Below are positions 27,101 through 35,413 of a DNA stretch of 64,000 nt, one piece after another. The stretch's first letter is position 1; each line of letters begins with the position of its first letter. Made by a program: the position numbers and the translations under genes. Origin of the DNA: Ignavibacteriota bacterium (GTDB taxonomy: Bacteria; Bacteroidota; Ignavibacteria; Kapaibacteriales; UBA2268); contig JAHBUQ010000002.1 of the NCBI GenBank assembly GCA_019637995.1, positions 1,069,428 to 1,133,427 on the forward strand, written 5' to 3'. The notes beneath the pieces are model-generated. The model saw nothing but the letters and a program-made list of their open reading frames with translations. It was not told where the DNA came from and made no database searches.

Positions 27101-27759
27101 CCATTTCTGTCAGCCACAAATATAGAATCAGGTGAGGAATCGAAATATTTTTTTAACTTATTCTCACTTAGTGATAAATCTCGAATCAATTGCTTATTTT
27201 TAATGTTGTTATCAAGAATTTTACCCATCAGAATCGTTGCGACAGGATATATTGTCAAGACAGAAAGAGCAAGATTCTCAAAGGTAATAATTCTTAAATT
27301 GCTCGGTAAAAACATCATAAATCCAAGCATAATAATATGAACTGTTAAGCCTAGAGCAGTTAGAATTGGAATGCTGATATCTGAATTGCTTTTTTTTCTG
27401 AAATAGTAAAATAATATGCCAATCAAAACCGATTCAATAATGACTAAAACTCCCATTATTGCACCACTGCCACCTATGAATAGCCTATAGCTTGCAGATA
27501 TTGCGCCTGCTATGACAGCCGGAATTGGACCAAAGAAAATACCCGAAACACTCAAAAGAACTGACCTGCCGTCAAATATTAAACCTTCAACCAAAACAAA
27601 AGGATACATCATTCCAAGTACTGCCGCTAAACCAAAAAGTAATCCTTGATAGACCTTGCCTTGAATTGATTTCCCTGAAAATTTGTTATTAATAAAGCCG
27701 GATATAACGCTTAGCGCTATAAGAAAAGAGAGATTATATATCAGCTCAATTTTTAACAA
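24190..27759 (-). CDS. Sensor histidine kinase with LytS-type membrane domain and six PAS domains
   Basis: The 1189-residue protein is read from TTG at 27759. Residues about 5-190 are a 5TM LytS-type membrane sensor ('DGRSVLLSVSGIFFGPIPAV', 'SASYRLFIGGSG'). Six PAS/PAC units follow at about 195-310, 315-435, 440-560, 565-690, 695-815 and 820-935, the third and sixth with classic 'YVNPAMVSILGY' and 'YVNPMFSELTGY' cores. Next is a HisKA dimer domain with the phosphorylated His in NLSHEIRTPLNGIIGF, then HATPase with NNLISNSLKF, DTGIGI and GTGLGLAICKGL. There is no receiver domain and no response-regulator gene beside it, so its partner is elsewhere. The ligand is unknown. Confidence 0.92.
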   Translation of the reverse strand: MLKIELIYNLSFLIALSVISGFINNKFSGKSIQGKVYQGLLFGLAAVLGMMYPFVLVEGLIFDGRSVLLSVSGIFFGPIPAVIAGAISASYRLFIGGSGAIMGVLVIIESVLIGILFYYFRKKSNSDISIPILTALGLTVHIIMLGFMMFLPSNLRIITFENLALSVLTIYPVATILMGKILDNNIKNKQLIRDLSLSENKLKKYFDSSPDSIFVADRNGNYVDANIAAEKLTGFTREEILKMNILDFSPIHTKSEYKKHFKEVTDTEKALGYKEYVKKDGTLGWWIVDAVKISDDRYIGFSRDITEKIKSEQLLKESLDKFSTLFELAPDSMLMISIEENIYVDVNNMFEKMFQYSKEEIIGKSADDYLIWSNQDAYNKAIALLYNNRTIKNFETEMQSKYGNLFEVLVSGNILSLNGKMYIFFIFTDITEKKAFQKIIAESEEKFRRLVESMPDGFYRSTPDGKFLYVNPAMVSILGYDSAEELMNIEIVRDLYFSPEEREPMYKPVGIPDSDYEIYRLRKKDGSTVWIEDHSRYNLGFNNQIQFHEGICRDITARVKAESENIELVERIKKVSAHLPGFIYQFDLKPDGSFSFPFASDGVIDIYGFSPEEVKKDATVVLKSIHLDDVDRIMKSIYKSAEDLSIWHEIYRTNLPDGRRIWVEGYSSPEKLEDGTVLWHGFISDITDRKMNEDKIIEREFSLNFAQGIAKMGSWELNLVDRTMLWSKNYYKLLGYEDDNFKPDNSHFLRRIHPDDYLFVKSAIELFYQNPAKDTFEFRIVLPDNQIRWIQNSYIPVFENDEIVSIKGVNIDITERKLFELNLKKLNRAIEQSPLSVVITNLEGDIEYVNPMFSELTGYSFDEVIGQNPRILKSDKMPEEMYLNMWNTLLKGNVWQGEILNKKKSGELYWEDVKIAPVINEEGITSHYIAIKADISESKRMNEDLISAKEKAEESDRLKSAFIANLSHEIRTPLNGIIGFSRLLGFESVTDEERVEYSQILNSSCNRLLNTVNDILDISKIEANQMDISKSYFSLKTLLMELYNSYKSKFDENSIELILDIEDEISNCEFYSDEQKVYQILNNLISNSLKFTKEGQVTIGARKTGDDLEVYVFDTGIGISKKNQEFIFGRFNQENNDYNSGFEGTGLGLAICKGLTELLGGSIRLESNLNEGSKFYLYLPFMSKNSELQ

Positions 27760-27831
27760 TTAAATGATTGGAATAGTTTACAATATTGCTACAACAAAAA
27801 TAAGGATTTTTCAATAACAAACAAATATTTA

Positions 27832-28446
27832 TTACTTTTTTACAAACAAAATCTGCGAAGTTATTGGATTATTTTTAATTTCCTTGATAATTTGCAGATT
27901 ATTGCGATTTGCAAGACCGATTGAGCCGCCACCGGCAATAAAATTTTTAAAATTTCGATAGTGTTCAGCACCGGCAAAAAATTCGACAACTTCATTCATC
28001 AGTGAACGTATGTGTTTAGGTCTTGGATGCAGAAATTCAGCAATTACGAGATAATTGCACGAATCGGCTAATTTCAACATAATTTCCTCTCTTAACTCAT
28101 TATCAATTTCATGAATAACATATGACATAGTGATATAATCATATTTTTCATTTGAGAATTTTAGAAAATCAAGAACATTTTGATGATAGAAATTTAAATT
28201 TGTTATTTCTGAAGTTAGCAATTTGCCATTAGCAACGTTTATATTTTTGATAGATAAATCTACTGCATCAACTTTTGACATTATTTTTGCTGCTTGAAAA
28301 GCAAATCTACCGGTTCCTGTACCGACATCAAGCAAAGTTTTTCCCTGCTCAATGTTATCAAATATTGTTTTAAATGCAGCATCCTGAAATGGAGCTACAA
28401 ATTTATCGTAGATAAATCCATCATACCAGTGGTTTTTGTTTTCCAT
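27832..28446 (-). CDS. Class I SAM-dependent methyltransferase
   Basis: The 204-residue protein has SAM-binding motif I as LLDVGTGTGRFAF near residue 38, an acidic end of strand 2 (VDAVDLS) and the motif IV-like 'YDYITMSYVIHEI'. The variable C-terminal part has two helices and 'FIAGGGSIGLANRNNL', which I cannot tie to a substrate. It is upstream of the sensor kinase gene by 72 bases on the same strand, but this spacing leaves cotranscription open. Confidence 0.82.
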   Translation of the reverse strand: MENKNHWYDGFIYDKFVAPFQDAAFKTIFDNIEQGKTLLDVGTGTGRFAFQAAKIMSKVDAVDLSIKNINVANGKLLTSEITNLNFYHQNVLDFLKFSNEKYDYITMSYVIHEIDNELREEIMLKLADSCNYLVIAEFLHPRPKHIRSLMNEVVEFFAGAEHYRNFKNFIAGGGSIGLANRNNLQIIKEIKNNPITSQILFVKK

Positions 28447-28464
28447 AACCTAATCAAAAAATCA

Positions 28465-28542
28465 TCTGAACAAAGCGAAGACCGTATCAAAATTGTGCAA
28501 CAACCTATTATTGATTAAACACGTATCTTCGCTTCATTCAGA
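28465..28542 (-). terminator. Long-loop hairpin terminator after the T9SS gene
   Basis: TCTGAA-CA-AAGCGAAGA (28465-28481) pairs with TCTTCGCTT-CA-TTCAGA (28526-28542): 15 paired bases with a two-base mismatch and a 44-base loop. On the minus strand it is followed by TGATTTTTTGATT. It should end the T9SS gene transcript before the methyltransferase start at 28446. Confidence 0.6.
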
Positions 28543-28548
28543 AAAAAA

Positions 28549-29292
28549 TTACCTGATAATGTTTACCATTTTTGTATGATATTTATTGCCGTTTCTAAAT
28601 CTTACATAATAAGAACCGGCGGTTAAATCAGCAGTGGGAATTATAATTCCCTCAGCACTGCCTTCAGTTTCAATATTTTTGACATTGTTGCCTAATTCAT
28701 CATATACTGAAATTGTTGTAGGTCCATCAAGCTGGTGGTCAATTCTCAAATAGTCAACTGCTGGATTAGGAAAAAGATTAACATTGCTGAAAATCTTATC
28801 ATCATCTACACTTGCTGGATCTTGTACTATAAACACAACATCATAATGAAGTTCATCTTCTTTGCTGCCACCAACAGGAGCGAAGATAAATCTTACAATT
28901 GTTGTCCCCGGTGTGGGCTCTGTATATTCGATTGGATTTTCAGATAATAGTTTAAAAGACTGCAAATGTCCTGAGAACTGAAAATCAATACTCTCCTCAT
29001 TAGGACCTAATGTGATAGACCAGGGTGCAGTAAAAGGCGCATCTGTGAATTCAAAGCATACTTCCCAGCAAACTGCGGCTGTATGCCCATAAGTAAGTTC
29101 GAGAAACTCAAACTTAAGTTCGAATTCGACCGGCTGATCAGTCAGGTTGCGGATTCGTGCTTTTGCAAGAAGCTCGTCATCATAGATTGTACCATATACT
29201 GTATCCTGATGAGCGAAATACTCAAGTGGTGAAGAATTCGCAAAATTCACCCAAATTAGGAAAAAAATTATTCCAAGTAAATATTTTTTCAT
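28549..29292 (-). CDS. T9SS-exported protein, small
   Basis: The ATG at 29292 gives a good signal peptide (KKYLLGIIFFLIWVNFANS). An upstream in-frame ATG at 29325 would add 11 residues. The middle is a beta-sandwich of about 130 residues with two Cys near 90 (CWEVCFEF). The last 80 residues are a type A T9SS sorting domain: 'VNLFPNPAVDYLRID', 'VYDELGNNVKNI', 'SYYVRFRNG' and the ending KMVNIIR. It should be secreted and surface-attached. Function is unknown. It is divergent from the tlpA-like gene. Confidence 0.82.
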   Translation of the reverse strand: MKKYLLGIIFFLIWVNFANSSPLEYFAHQDTVYGTIYDDELLAKARIRNLTDQPVEFELKFEFLELTYGHTAAVCWEVCFEFTDAPFTAPWSITLGPNEESIDFQFSGHLQSFKLLSENPIEYTEPTPGTTIVRFIFAPVGGSKEDELHYDVVFIVQDPASVDDDKIFSNVNLFPNPAVDYLRIDHQLDGPTTISVYDELGNNVKNIETEGSAEGIIIPTADLTAGSYYVRFRNGNKYHTKMVNIIR

Positions 29293-29387
29293 ACTTTTAT
29301 ATATTATAAGTTTTACAAAATGCAATTAGTTTCGTTTTATATATAACAATTTAACCTATTGAAAAGTTACATTAAGGATACAAAAAT

Positions 29388-29906
29388 ATGAAAAAAGTAG
29401 CAACAATAATAATTTTGACTGCAATAAGTTTGATTTCGTTCGCTTATTTAACAGCAAATGAACCTTCAGGGAAGAAAATTCCCAACGTTAAAGTCAAGGA
29501 CTTGAAAGGTTCCAGAATTTCAACAAGCGATTTTGAAAATGGCGGTAAACCGATTGTAATTAATTTCTGGGCTACCTGGTGCAAGCCTTGTCTGCTCGAA
29601 CTAAATACCATTCATGATTTATATCCTGATTGGAAGGACGAAACCGGAGTGAAAATTATTGCTATCTCGATTGATGATACACGTAACAGTAGTAAGGTAG
29701 CTCCTTTTGTGAGAGGAAGGGGATGGAAGTACGAAGTTTACCTGGATGAAAACAGTGACCTTAGACGTGCATTGAATGTAAATAATCCGCCACATACTTT
29801 CCTTCTAAATGGAAAAGGAGAGATTGTGTGGGAACACAACGGTTATGCTCCGGGTGATGAGAAAACTCTTTATAATGAAATTAAAAAATTATCCGGCAAG
29901 AAGTAA
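29388..29906 (+). CDS. TlpA-family periplasmic thioredoxin
   Basis: The 172-residue protein has an N-terminal signal sequence or anchor helix (KKVATIIILTAISLISFAYL) and a thioredoxin fold with the redox pair in WATWCKPC (Cys65, Cys68) and the cis-Pro loop at NNPPHTFLL near residue 142. The 'IPNVKVKDLKGSRISTSDFE' lead-in is typical of the TlpA/ResA/AhpC-TSA group that reduce or form disulphides in the periplasm, often for cytochrome c maturation. A multiheme cytochrome is encoded in this window, though not nearby. The following gene starts 64 bases on. Confidence 0.9.
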   Translation: MKKVATIIILTAISLISFAYLTANEPSGKKIPNVKVKDLKGSRISTSDFENGGKPIVINFWATWCKPCLLELNTIHDLYPDWKDETGVKIIAISIDDTRNSSKVAPFVRGRGWKYEVYLDENSDLRRALNVNNPPHTFLLNGKGEIVWEHNGYAPGDEKTLYNEIKKLSGKK

Positions 29907-29970
29907 ATCAATCGTAAGTTTCACTTTTTTGGGGTGAACACAACAAAAATATGAAATTATATTATATAAT

Positions 29971-31611
29971 TTGAACATAAGTTCGGCATATAGAATTTCA
30001 GCAGGCATAATATTGCTAATCGCGGTAATCATTCAGGTTTACCTTGTGATAAGCGATATTAGTGGATTATATATATACCCTCTTGATGATACCTACATTC
30101 ACCTTGCAATAGCTGAAAATCTAAGTGAACACAGTGTCTGGGGTGTTACAAGTCACGAATTTTCATCGAGCTCATCTTCGATATTATATACTTTAATTTT
30201 GGCATTTCTGATTAAAATATTTGGTAGTAATGGATTACTGCCTTTGATAGTCAATATTGTAATAACATATATTATTACAATATACTTATTTCATCTTTTT
30301 ACTAAATTTTATTATGATATTACTTCCCGGGAAAAAAGTGATATTCTTAGTCATAAAGAGAATTTGCAAATTTTTCTGGTTACGTTAATTACTTCAATTT
30401 TTGCTCCTGTTATCATTCTCACTCTCAGCGGTATGGAACATAATCTTCAAATACTTTTGACAATTGCATTTGTTGATTATTTGGTTCGGTCTGTAAACAA
30501 TTATTCTAAAAGTGATTTTATCAAATTATTATTACTTTCGGTAGCTGTAACAAGCGTGAGATTTGAAGGGATTTTCCTGATATTTTTAGCAATTATCTTA
30601 TTAATAATCAAAAAAAGATATCAAGATTCATTTTTTGTATTGATTTCTGGATTACTGCCAATAATTATTTACGGATTGGTATCTACAGGCAATGGCTGGA
30701 TGTTACTTCCCAATTCTATTTTATTGAAAAGTACAAAACCTGATGCTTATACTACACTCGGGATTCTCACATATCCCTTAAAATGGGTTTTTGTATTATT
30801 CAAAGAACATCATCTTCTGACTCTATTTGTTGCGGCATCTGGTTTGCTGTATGTAAATTTCAAACGAACGAAGAAATTATTCGATGAATATAGTTTGTGG
30901 CTATTGTTAACTGTTTCACTCATAATTATCCATCTTACATTTGCCCGTACAGGCTGGGTTTATCGCTATGAAGCATATATTATAGTAATTGGCTACATAG
31001 CTGTTTTTGTAAATGCTCTTAATTTACTGAAAAATGGTGAAAGGTATAATAGAAATGCTATCATTGCACTTGTTGCTGTTATGATTTTTGCCGGCTCACT
31101 CAGAGCTTATAAATCAATTGTTGAAGCTCAAACAATGTCTGTAAATATCTATGAACAACAATTTCAAATGTCGCAATATTTAAAAGAATATTACAATGAA
31201 TCAACTGTTGTTTTGGGTGATATAGGAGCTTGTACTTATTTTACAGATATAAAGCTCATTGATTTGGTAGGGCTTGGTAGTCTTGAGCCGCTTAAAATGA
31301 GAATTGACAAGAAATTCAACAGAGAATCAATACAAATGCTTACGGAGAAAAAAAATGCTGATATAGCAATTATCTATAAAGAGGCGTGGGAAGGATACAT
31401 CCCTGAGAATTGGCTTGAAGCCGGTAGCTGGAAAATATCAAATAATATCGGCTGCTTTAAAGATGAGGTAACTTTTTATGCTGTGAAAGCCGAGAATTTC
31501 CTATCACTTTCTGAAAATCTTATTCAATTTAGAAAGAAACTGCCCCATACTGTGGAAGTCAATATCAATATAGAGCAGTTTTTGCAAGAATCTATTCCTG
31601 ACAGTCCGTAA
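29971..31611 (+). CDS. GT-C-type polytopic membrane glycosyltransferase
   Basis: The 546-residue protein starts at TTG 29971; the nearby ATG at 29951 meets a stop after seven codons. About ten to twelve transmembrane helices fill residues 8-385. The first loop after helix 1 contains 'YIYPLDDTYIHLAIAENL', an Asp-Asp pair of the sort that binds lipid-phosphate sugar donors in GT-C enzymes (PMT, ArnT). A soluble tail at about 390-540 ('TVVLGDIGACTYFTDIKLID') resembles the periplasmic C-terminal part of these proteins. Donor and acceptor are unknown. Its 3' end overlaps the convergent gene by 20 bases. Confidence 0.75.
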   Translation: MNISSAYRISAGIILLIAVIIQVYLVISDISGLYIYPLDDTYIHLAIAENLSEHSVWGVTSHEFSSSSSSILYTLILAFLIKIFGSNGLLPLIVNIVITYIITIYLFHLFTKFYYDITSREKSDILSHKENLQIFLVTLITSIFAPVIILTLSGMEHNLQILLTIAFVDYLVRSVNNYSKSDFIKLLLLSVAVTSVRFEGIFLIFLAIILLIIKKRYQDSFFVLISGLLPIIIYGLVSTGNGWMLLPNSILLKSTKPDAYTTLGILTYPLKWVFVLFKEHHLLTLFVAASGLLYVNFKRTKKLFDEYSLWLLLTVSLIIIHLTFARTGWVYRYEAYIIVIGYIAVFVNALNLLKNGERYNRNAIIALVAVMIFAGSLRAYKSIVEAQTMSVNIYEQQFQMSQYLKEYYNESTVVLGDIGACTYFTDIKLIDLVGLGSLEPLKMRIDKKFNRESIQMLTEKKNADIAIIYKEAWEGYIPENWLEAGSWKISNNIGCFKDEVTFYAVKAENFLSLSENLIQFRKKLPHTVEVNINIEQFLQESIPDSP

Positions 31612-32158
31612 ATCCCGGCATATCGAACCATTCAGTGATAAGCAGATTGCCCTCCAAATCACGTCTGAAAGATACATAATAATGACTGCAGGATGGGTTC
31701 TCTCCTAATTTTTTTGCTGGAATTGTCAATCGGAATGCATGACCAAACGGCTCGCCATCATCACTCATATCACCAACATATACTTTGCTTTTATTGCCGC
31801 ATTCTTCATCAATGCTTTTAAAAAAATCAACCCTTGTTTGATTTAGCTCCTCATCTTCAGATATGCCGCGACTGACAGCATACTGCGCTTTATCATCGGG
31901 TTTCAAAGGATTTGAAACTACCTCTCTGGTAGCAAATGATGCCGACAATTTTTCAGTATCTCCTGCTTTAGCAAATTCAATAAGCTCAGCAAGTCTTTTC
32001 AGCCCAATTTCAGCTACTTCCTTTTTTACAATATCAGAAGCAACTTCAGAAGTGAATTTTCCGCCACCGACAGTGTAAGTGCCCTGAGCTAAAAGAGAAT
32101 TTTCTGCAATTATGAAGATTGCTGAAAATAGCAAAATGTAATTTTTTATATAATTCAT
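31592..32158 (-). CDS. Secreted protein of unknown function
   Basis: The 188-residue protein has a signal peptide (NYIKNYILLFSAIFIIAENS). The mature part has a helical N-terminal half ('RLAELIEFAKAGDTEKLSAS') and a beta-rich C-terminal half ('HYYVSFRRDLEGNLLITEW') ending near Cys186. That C-terminal part suggests a small NTF2-like or DUF-type alpha+beta fold, but I do not recognise it. It lies 27 bases downstream of the glutaryl-CoA dehydrogenase gene, with possible cotranscription. Confidence 0.7.
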   Translation of the reverse strand: MNYIKNYILLFSAIFIIAENSLLAQGTYTVGGGKFTSEVASDIVKKEVAEIGLKRLAELIEFAKAGDTEKLSASFATREVVSNPLKPDDKAQYAVSRGISEDEELNQTRVDFFKSIDEECGNKSKVYVGDMSDDGEPFGHAFRLTIPAKKLGENPSCSHYYVSFRRDLEGNLLITEWFDMPGFTDCQE

Positions 32159-32185
32159 ATAATTTCCATTAAAATATTAAAAATA

Positions 32186-33337
32186 CTATTCGTAAGCTGC
32201 AATACCGGTAATATGCTGTCCGAGAATTAATGTATGAATATCATGCGTACCTTCATAAGTCCTCACTGATTCAAGGTTTGCGGCGTGCCGCATCACAGGA
32301 TATTCAGCCAGAATGCCATTTGCACCGTGTATATCACGCGAAATTCTGGCACACTGAAGTGCGATATCAACATTGTTTCTTTTGGCAAATGATACATGCT
32401 GAGGAGTTGCTTTACCGGAATCCATTAGGTCTGCAAGACGAAGGTTGATAAGCTGCGCTTTTGTAATTTCTGTCAGCATCCACGCTAATTTTTCCTGAAC
32501 AAGCTGAAAAGAAGCAATAGGTTTGCCGAACTGGATTCTTGATTTTGCATATTCCACAGCTGATTCATATACAGCAATTGCAGCTCCTACTGCTCCCCAT
32601 GCAATGCCGTATCGTGCTTGCGTAAGACAACTAAGAGGACCTTTCAGCCCGGAAATGTTCAATATATTTTCTTTTGGGATTTCACAATCCTGAAAAACAA
32701 GCTCTGATGTTACTGATGCCCTCAGCGAGTGTTTGCCTTTCATCTCAGGTGCTGAGAAACCGGGAGTTCCTTTTTCGACCAGAAAACCATGAATCTGACC
32801 GTTTAACTTTGCCCAAACCACAGCTATATCAGCTATCGTACCATTTGTTATCCACATTTTTGCTCCATTAAGCAGATAGCCGTTTTCAGTTTCTGTCGCT
32901 GTTGTAATCATACCGGCAGGATTAGACCCGTAGTCAGGCTCTGTCAGACCAAAGCAGCCAATAGCTTCAGCGCTTGCAAGCTTTGGAAGCCACTTTTTCT
33001 TTAATTCTTCACTTGCATATTTGAATAGCGGAAACATAACAAGTGAGCTTTGGACTGATGCAAAAGACCTGACTGCAGAATCCCCTCTTTCAAGTTCTTG
33101 CATAGCCAATCCGTACATTTTGTATGAAGCTCCTGCACCTCCGTACTCCTCGGGGATAGTAATGCCGAATACTCCTAAATCAGCAATTTTTGCGGGAAGT
33201 AATTCAGGAAAAGTGCCATTCAGAAAATGCTCTTCAATTATTGGCAGTATTTCTTCATCAACAAAATTTCTTAAAGTTTCAGAAAAAAGTCTTTCTTCCT
33301 GACTTAGTACATCACTTAAATTATAAAAGTCTGTCAT
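32186..33337 (-). CDS. gcdH: Glutaryl-CoA dehydrogenase
   Basis: This 383-residue acyl-CoA dehydrogenase oxidises and decarboxylates glutaryl-CoA to crotonyl-CoA in lysine/tryptophan catabolism. Features that separate it from ordinary acyl-CoA dehydrogenases are 'FASVQSSLVMFPL' near the substrate pocket, FGLTEPDYGSNPAGM and WITNG in the FAD region, and the catalytic base Glu362 in YEGTHDIHTLILG, which corresponds to human Glu370. No other lysine-degradation gene is adjacent; electrons would go to ETF encoded elsewhere. It starts with ATG. Confidence 0.88.
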   Translation of the reverse strand: MTDFYNLSDVLSQEERLFSETLRNFVDEEILPIIEEHFLNGTFPELLPAKIADLGVFGITIPEEYGGAGASYKMYGLAMQELERGDSAVRSFASVQSSLVMFPLFKYASEELKKKWLPKLASAEAIGCFGLTEPDYGSNPAGMITTATETENGYLLNGAKMWITNGTIADIAVVWAKLNGQIHGFLVEKGTPGFSAPEMKGKHSLRASVTSELVFQDCEIPKENILNISGLKGPLSCLTQARYGIAWGAVGAAIAVYESAVEYAKSRIQFGKPIASFQLVQEKLAWMLTEITKAQLINLRLADLMDSGKATPQHVSFAKRNNVDIALQCARISRDIHGANGILAEYPVMRHAANLESVRTYEGTHDIHTLILGQHITGIAAYE

Positions 33338-33874
33338 TTAATTATATTCTTATTCATTTAAAACAAATTTAACGAAATGAATAAGTCAAAATTGTTTCGC
33401 AGGTAATTACATAAGAATATAAGTATTTTATTATCAATTAAGCTATTAAATAAATATATAATTAACATTATTCAATCTAATTCAGTAATTTCCAAATTGT
33501 CAGCTAATCCGATTATTTCGAAAATATACTATATCTAAAAATCAATATAAAACTATTTTTATTTCTTAAAATGCTAATCAAATCAAATAAATGAATTTGC
33601 AATAAACTAAATAAAATTTTTAATATACTTTAGATTTATGTAAAAATTTCTTCCCTTTTTTAAGTTCTTGAGTCTCTTTATAAAAAACTTTATCTTTTAC
33701 TTTGTTACTATATGTTGAAATATCCATTGAATTTACACTATCTTATTCTTAATCAATAGTCTAACAATGACTTGAATCATAATAATTGTTATACAATTTA
33801 AATATTTCCTTAAATCAATTTTCTCTGTCACTTCGTGACATCTCTCCTGAGTAGGGAGATGTCACGATTTATAT
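33338..33874. other. AT-rich intergenic region, 537 bases, no gene
   Basis: No frame longer than about 20 codons has any coding character. The right end holds the hairpin pair at 33826-33865. The left part would carry the upstream region of gcdH, but no convincing promoter box stands out. I see no tRNA-like cloverleaf. Confidence 0.6.
33826..33865 (-). terminator. Two mutually exclusive hairpins after the OmpA-like gene
   Basis: GTGACA (33835-33840) can pair with TGTCAC just to its left (33826-33831, 3-base loop) or, as part of GTGACATCTC, with GAGATGTCAC at 33856-33865 (10-bp stem with extra CC/GG pairs). The region follows the OmpA-like stop at 33875, so it is probably its terminator, but no T run follows on the minus strand. 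Confidence 0.5.
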
Positions 33875-35206
33875 TTATATCTTTACAAATTCTACTCTTC
33901 GGTTTTGTGCTTTACCTTGAGTAGAATTATTCTCAGCTACAGGAACTTTGTCGCCTTTGCCTGAAGTTTGAATTCTCGACTCCTGAATACCGAATTCTCC
34001 AACGAGAGAGTTTTTAACAGCAGCAGCACGTTTTTCTGATAAAGTCTGATTCTTATCTGCATTGCCATCGCTATCGGTATGTCCCACAATCATAATTTTC
34101 ACATCAGCATTTGCAGCAAGTACATCTGCAATTGATTTAATAACAGCGAAAGATTCAGGCTTAATCTTATCAGAGCCGGTATCAAAAGTAATACCGTGTG
34201 TAACAAGTCTTCCTTCGGTAATCAGTTTGCTTCTTGCATCAACCGTACCTTCAGCAAATTTGATATTAGATATCATCAAATCAAAATCATATTCCATATT
34301 CAAAGAATATGGGAATATTCTTATCAGGTTGTTTTTTGCATCCTTATCAACTAATCTCGGAATATCAACTACTTTTGCTTCATTTATCCAAAGTCTGTAA
34401 CGCTGTTTATTGACGCTGATAGAAAAATGTATCGGTTTACGATGTTGTCCCTTAATCCAGTTTCCAACCAATTGATTATTAATTCCTCCATCTTCCCATC
34501 CAACCATATTTTTAATCCATATTCTTGACTCGTATAAGAATTGTAAGTCCATTTCGAAAATATGGTTGAACAGGTTTTCTGAAGTAGACAAGTAATCAGT
34601 TTTAATACTATTTCGTACGTTATCAATTTGCATAATTTCTAAACGCAAGTATCCGAGATGATTTGAGCTAACTTCTTCATTGAAATTACAGAGCAAATCA
34701 AACTCTAAAGTGAAATTCTCAGGAAATGGATGCTTTATATCCGGCACATACAAGGCTTCATTTACCATTTTTAGCCATTTACCCTCGTTTAGACTTGTGG
34801 TAATAATTTCACCTGAACCATTCGTATTCCAGTTTACGGGGAAATCCCCAACAGCATCTTGCGAGAAATCTTCAAAAAAAACAACATTCTCACCCGGTAT
34901 AAAATCGAATTTTGAATATGTCTTAAGTGAAGCAACTTCCGGTTTAACGGAATTATCAGAAGATGAAGAATTGCGACCTGAGTTGCTCGAGCCTGAATCT
35001 TGTGGTGAATTTGTACCATTAGAATCTTCATCAGATTCTTCTCTTTCTTCGAAAGGCTTTTCAAGTGCTCTTTCCACCGCTTCTTCAGTTTTTCTTTCAA
35101 TTTTCTCTTCAACTTTTCTTTTTAGTCTTTCACCAAGACCAAATTGCGAAAAAGCTGAAGAAAAACCGAAACTTGTCAAAATGAATAATGTAGTTATTAA
35201 TCTCAT
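33875..35206 (-). CDS. OmpA-family peptidoglycan-binding outer-membrane protein
   Basis: I start at the ATG at 35206; a TTG four codons earlier is a poorer start. A signal peptide (RLITTLFILTSFGFSSAFS) is followed by a charged coiled-coil stretch at about 25-60 and a Ser/Asn/Asp-rich linker at about 60-90. Then comes a beta-rich LamG/concanavalin-like domain at about 95-320 and the OmpA C-terminal domain from about 330: 'ITFDTGSDKIKPESFAVIKS', 'IMIVGHTDSDGNADKNQTLS', 'GKGDKVPVAENNSTQGKAQN' and RRVEFVKI. The OmpA domain binds diaminopimelate in peptidoglycan. No beta-barrel is evident, so it is probably a periplasmic linker protein. Confidence 0.87.
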   Translation of the reverse strand: MRLITTLFILTSFGFSSAFSQFGLGERLKRKVEEKIERKTEEAVERALEKPFEEREESDEDSNGTNSPQDSGSSNSGRNSSSSDNSVKPEVASLKTYSKFDFIPGENVVFFEDFSQDAVGDFPVNWNTNGSGEIITTSLNEGKWLKMVNEALYVPDIKHPFPENFTLEFDLLCNFNEEVSSNHLGYLRLEIMQIDNVRNSIKTDYLSTSENLFNHIFEMDLQFLYESRIWIKNMVGWEDGGINNQLVGNWIKGQHRKPIHFSISVNKQRYRLWINEAKVVDIPRLVDKDAKNNLIRIFPYSLNMEYDFDLMISNIKFAEGTVDARSKLITEGRLVTHGITFDTGSDKIKPESFAVIKSIADVLAANADVKIMIVGHTDSDGNADKNQTLSEKRAAAVKNSLVGEFGIQESRIQTSGKGDKVPVAENNSTQGKAQNRRVEFVKI

Positions 35207-35413
35207 AATATAACTCAATAAAGTAAATAATAATATTATCTTTTTCTAAAATTGCAGATAAACTAATAGATTAATTGATTTGATTTAGTTTTATTGTAAC
35301 ATACCTAAAAATTACTGTAAGAGATTATTAAAAGAATAAAGTTGAAGTATAAAAATTCAAATAAAAGTTTAAGAATATCGTTATCGAATTTTTTACTATT
35401 TTGAAAATTTTGT

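Noticed and set aside
34680..35213. A 177-codon plus-strand open frame opposite the OmpA-like gene
   Set aside because: It is antisense to a clear OmpA-like coding sequence and Ser/Phe-rich as expected for the complement. There is no start signal.
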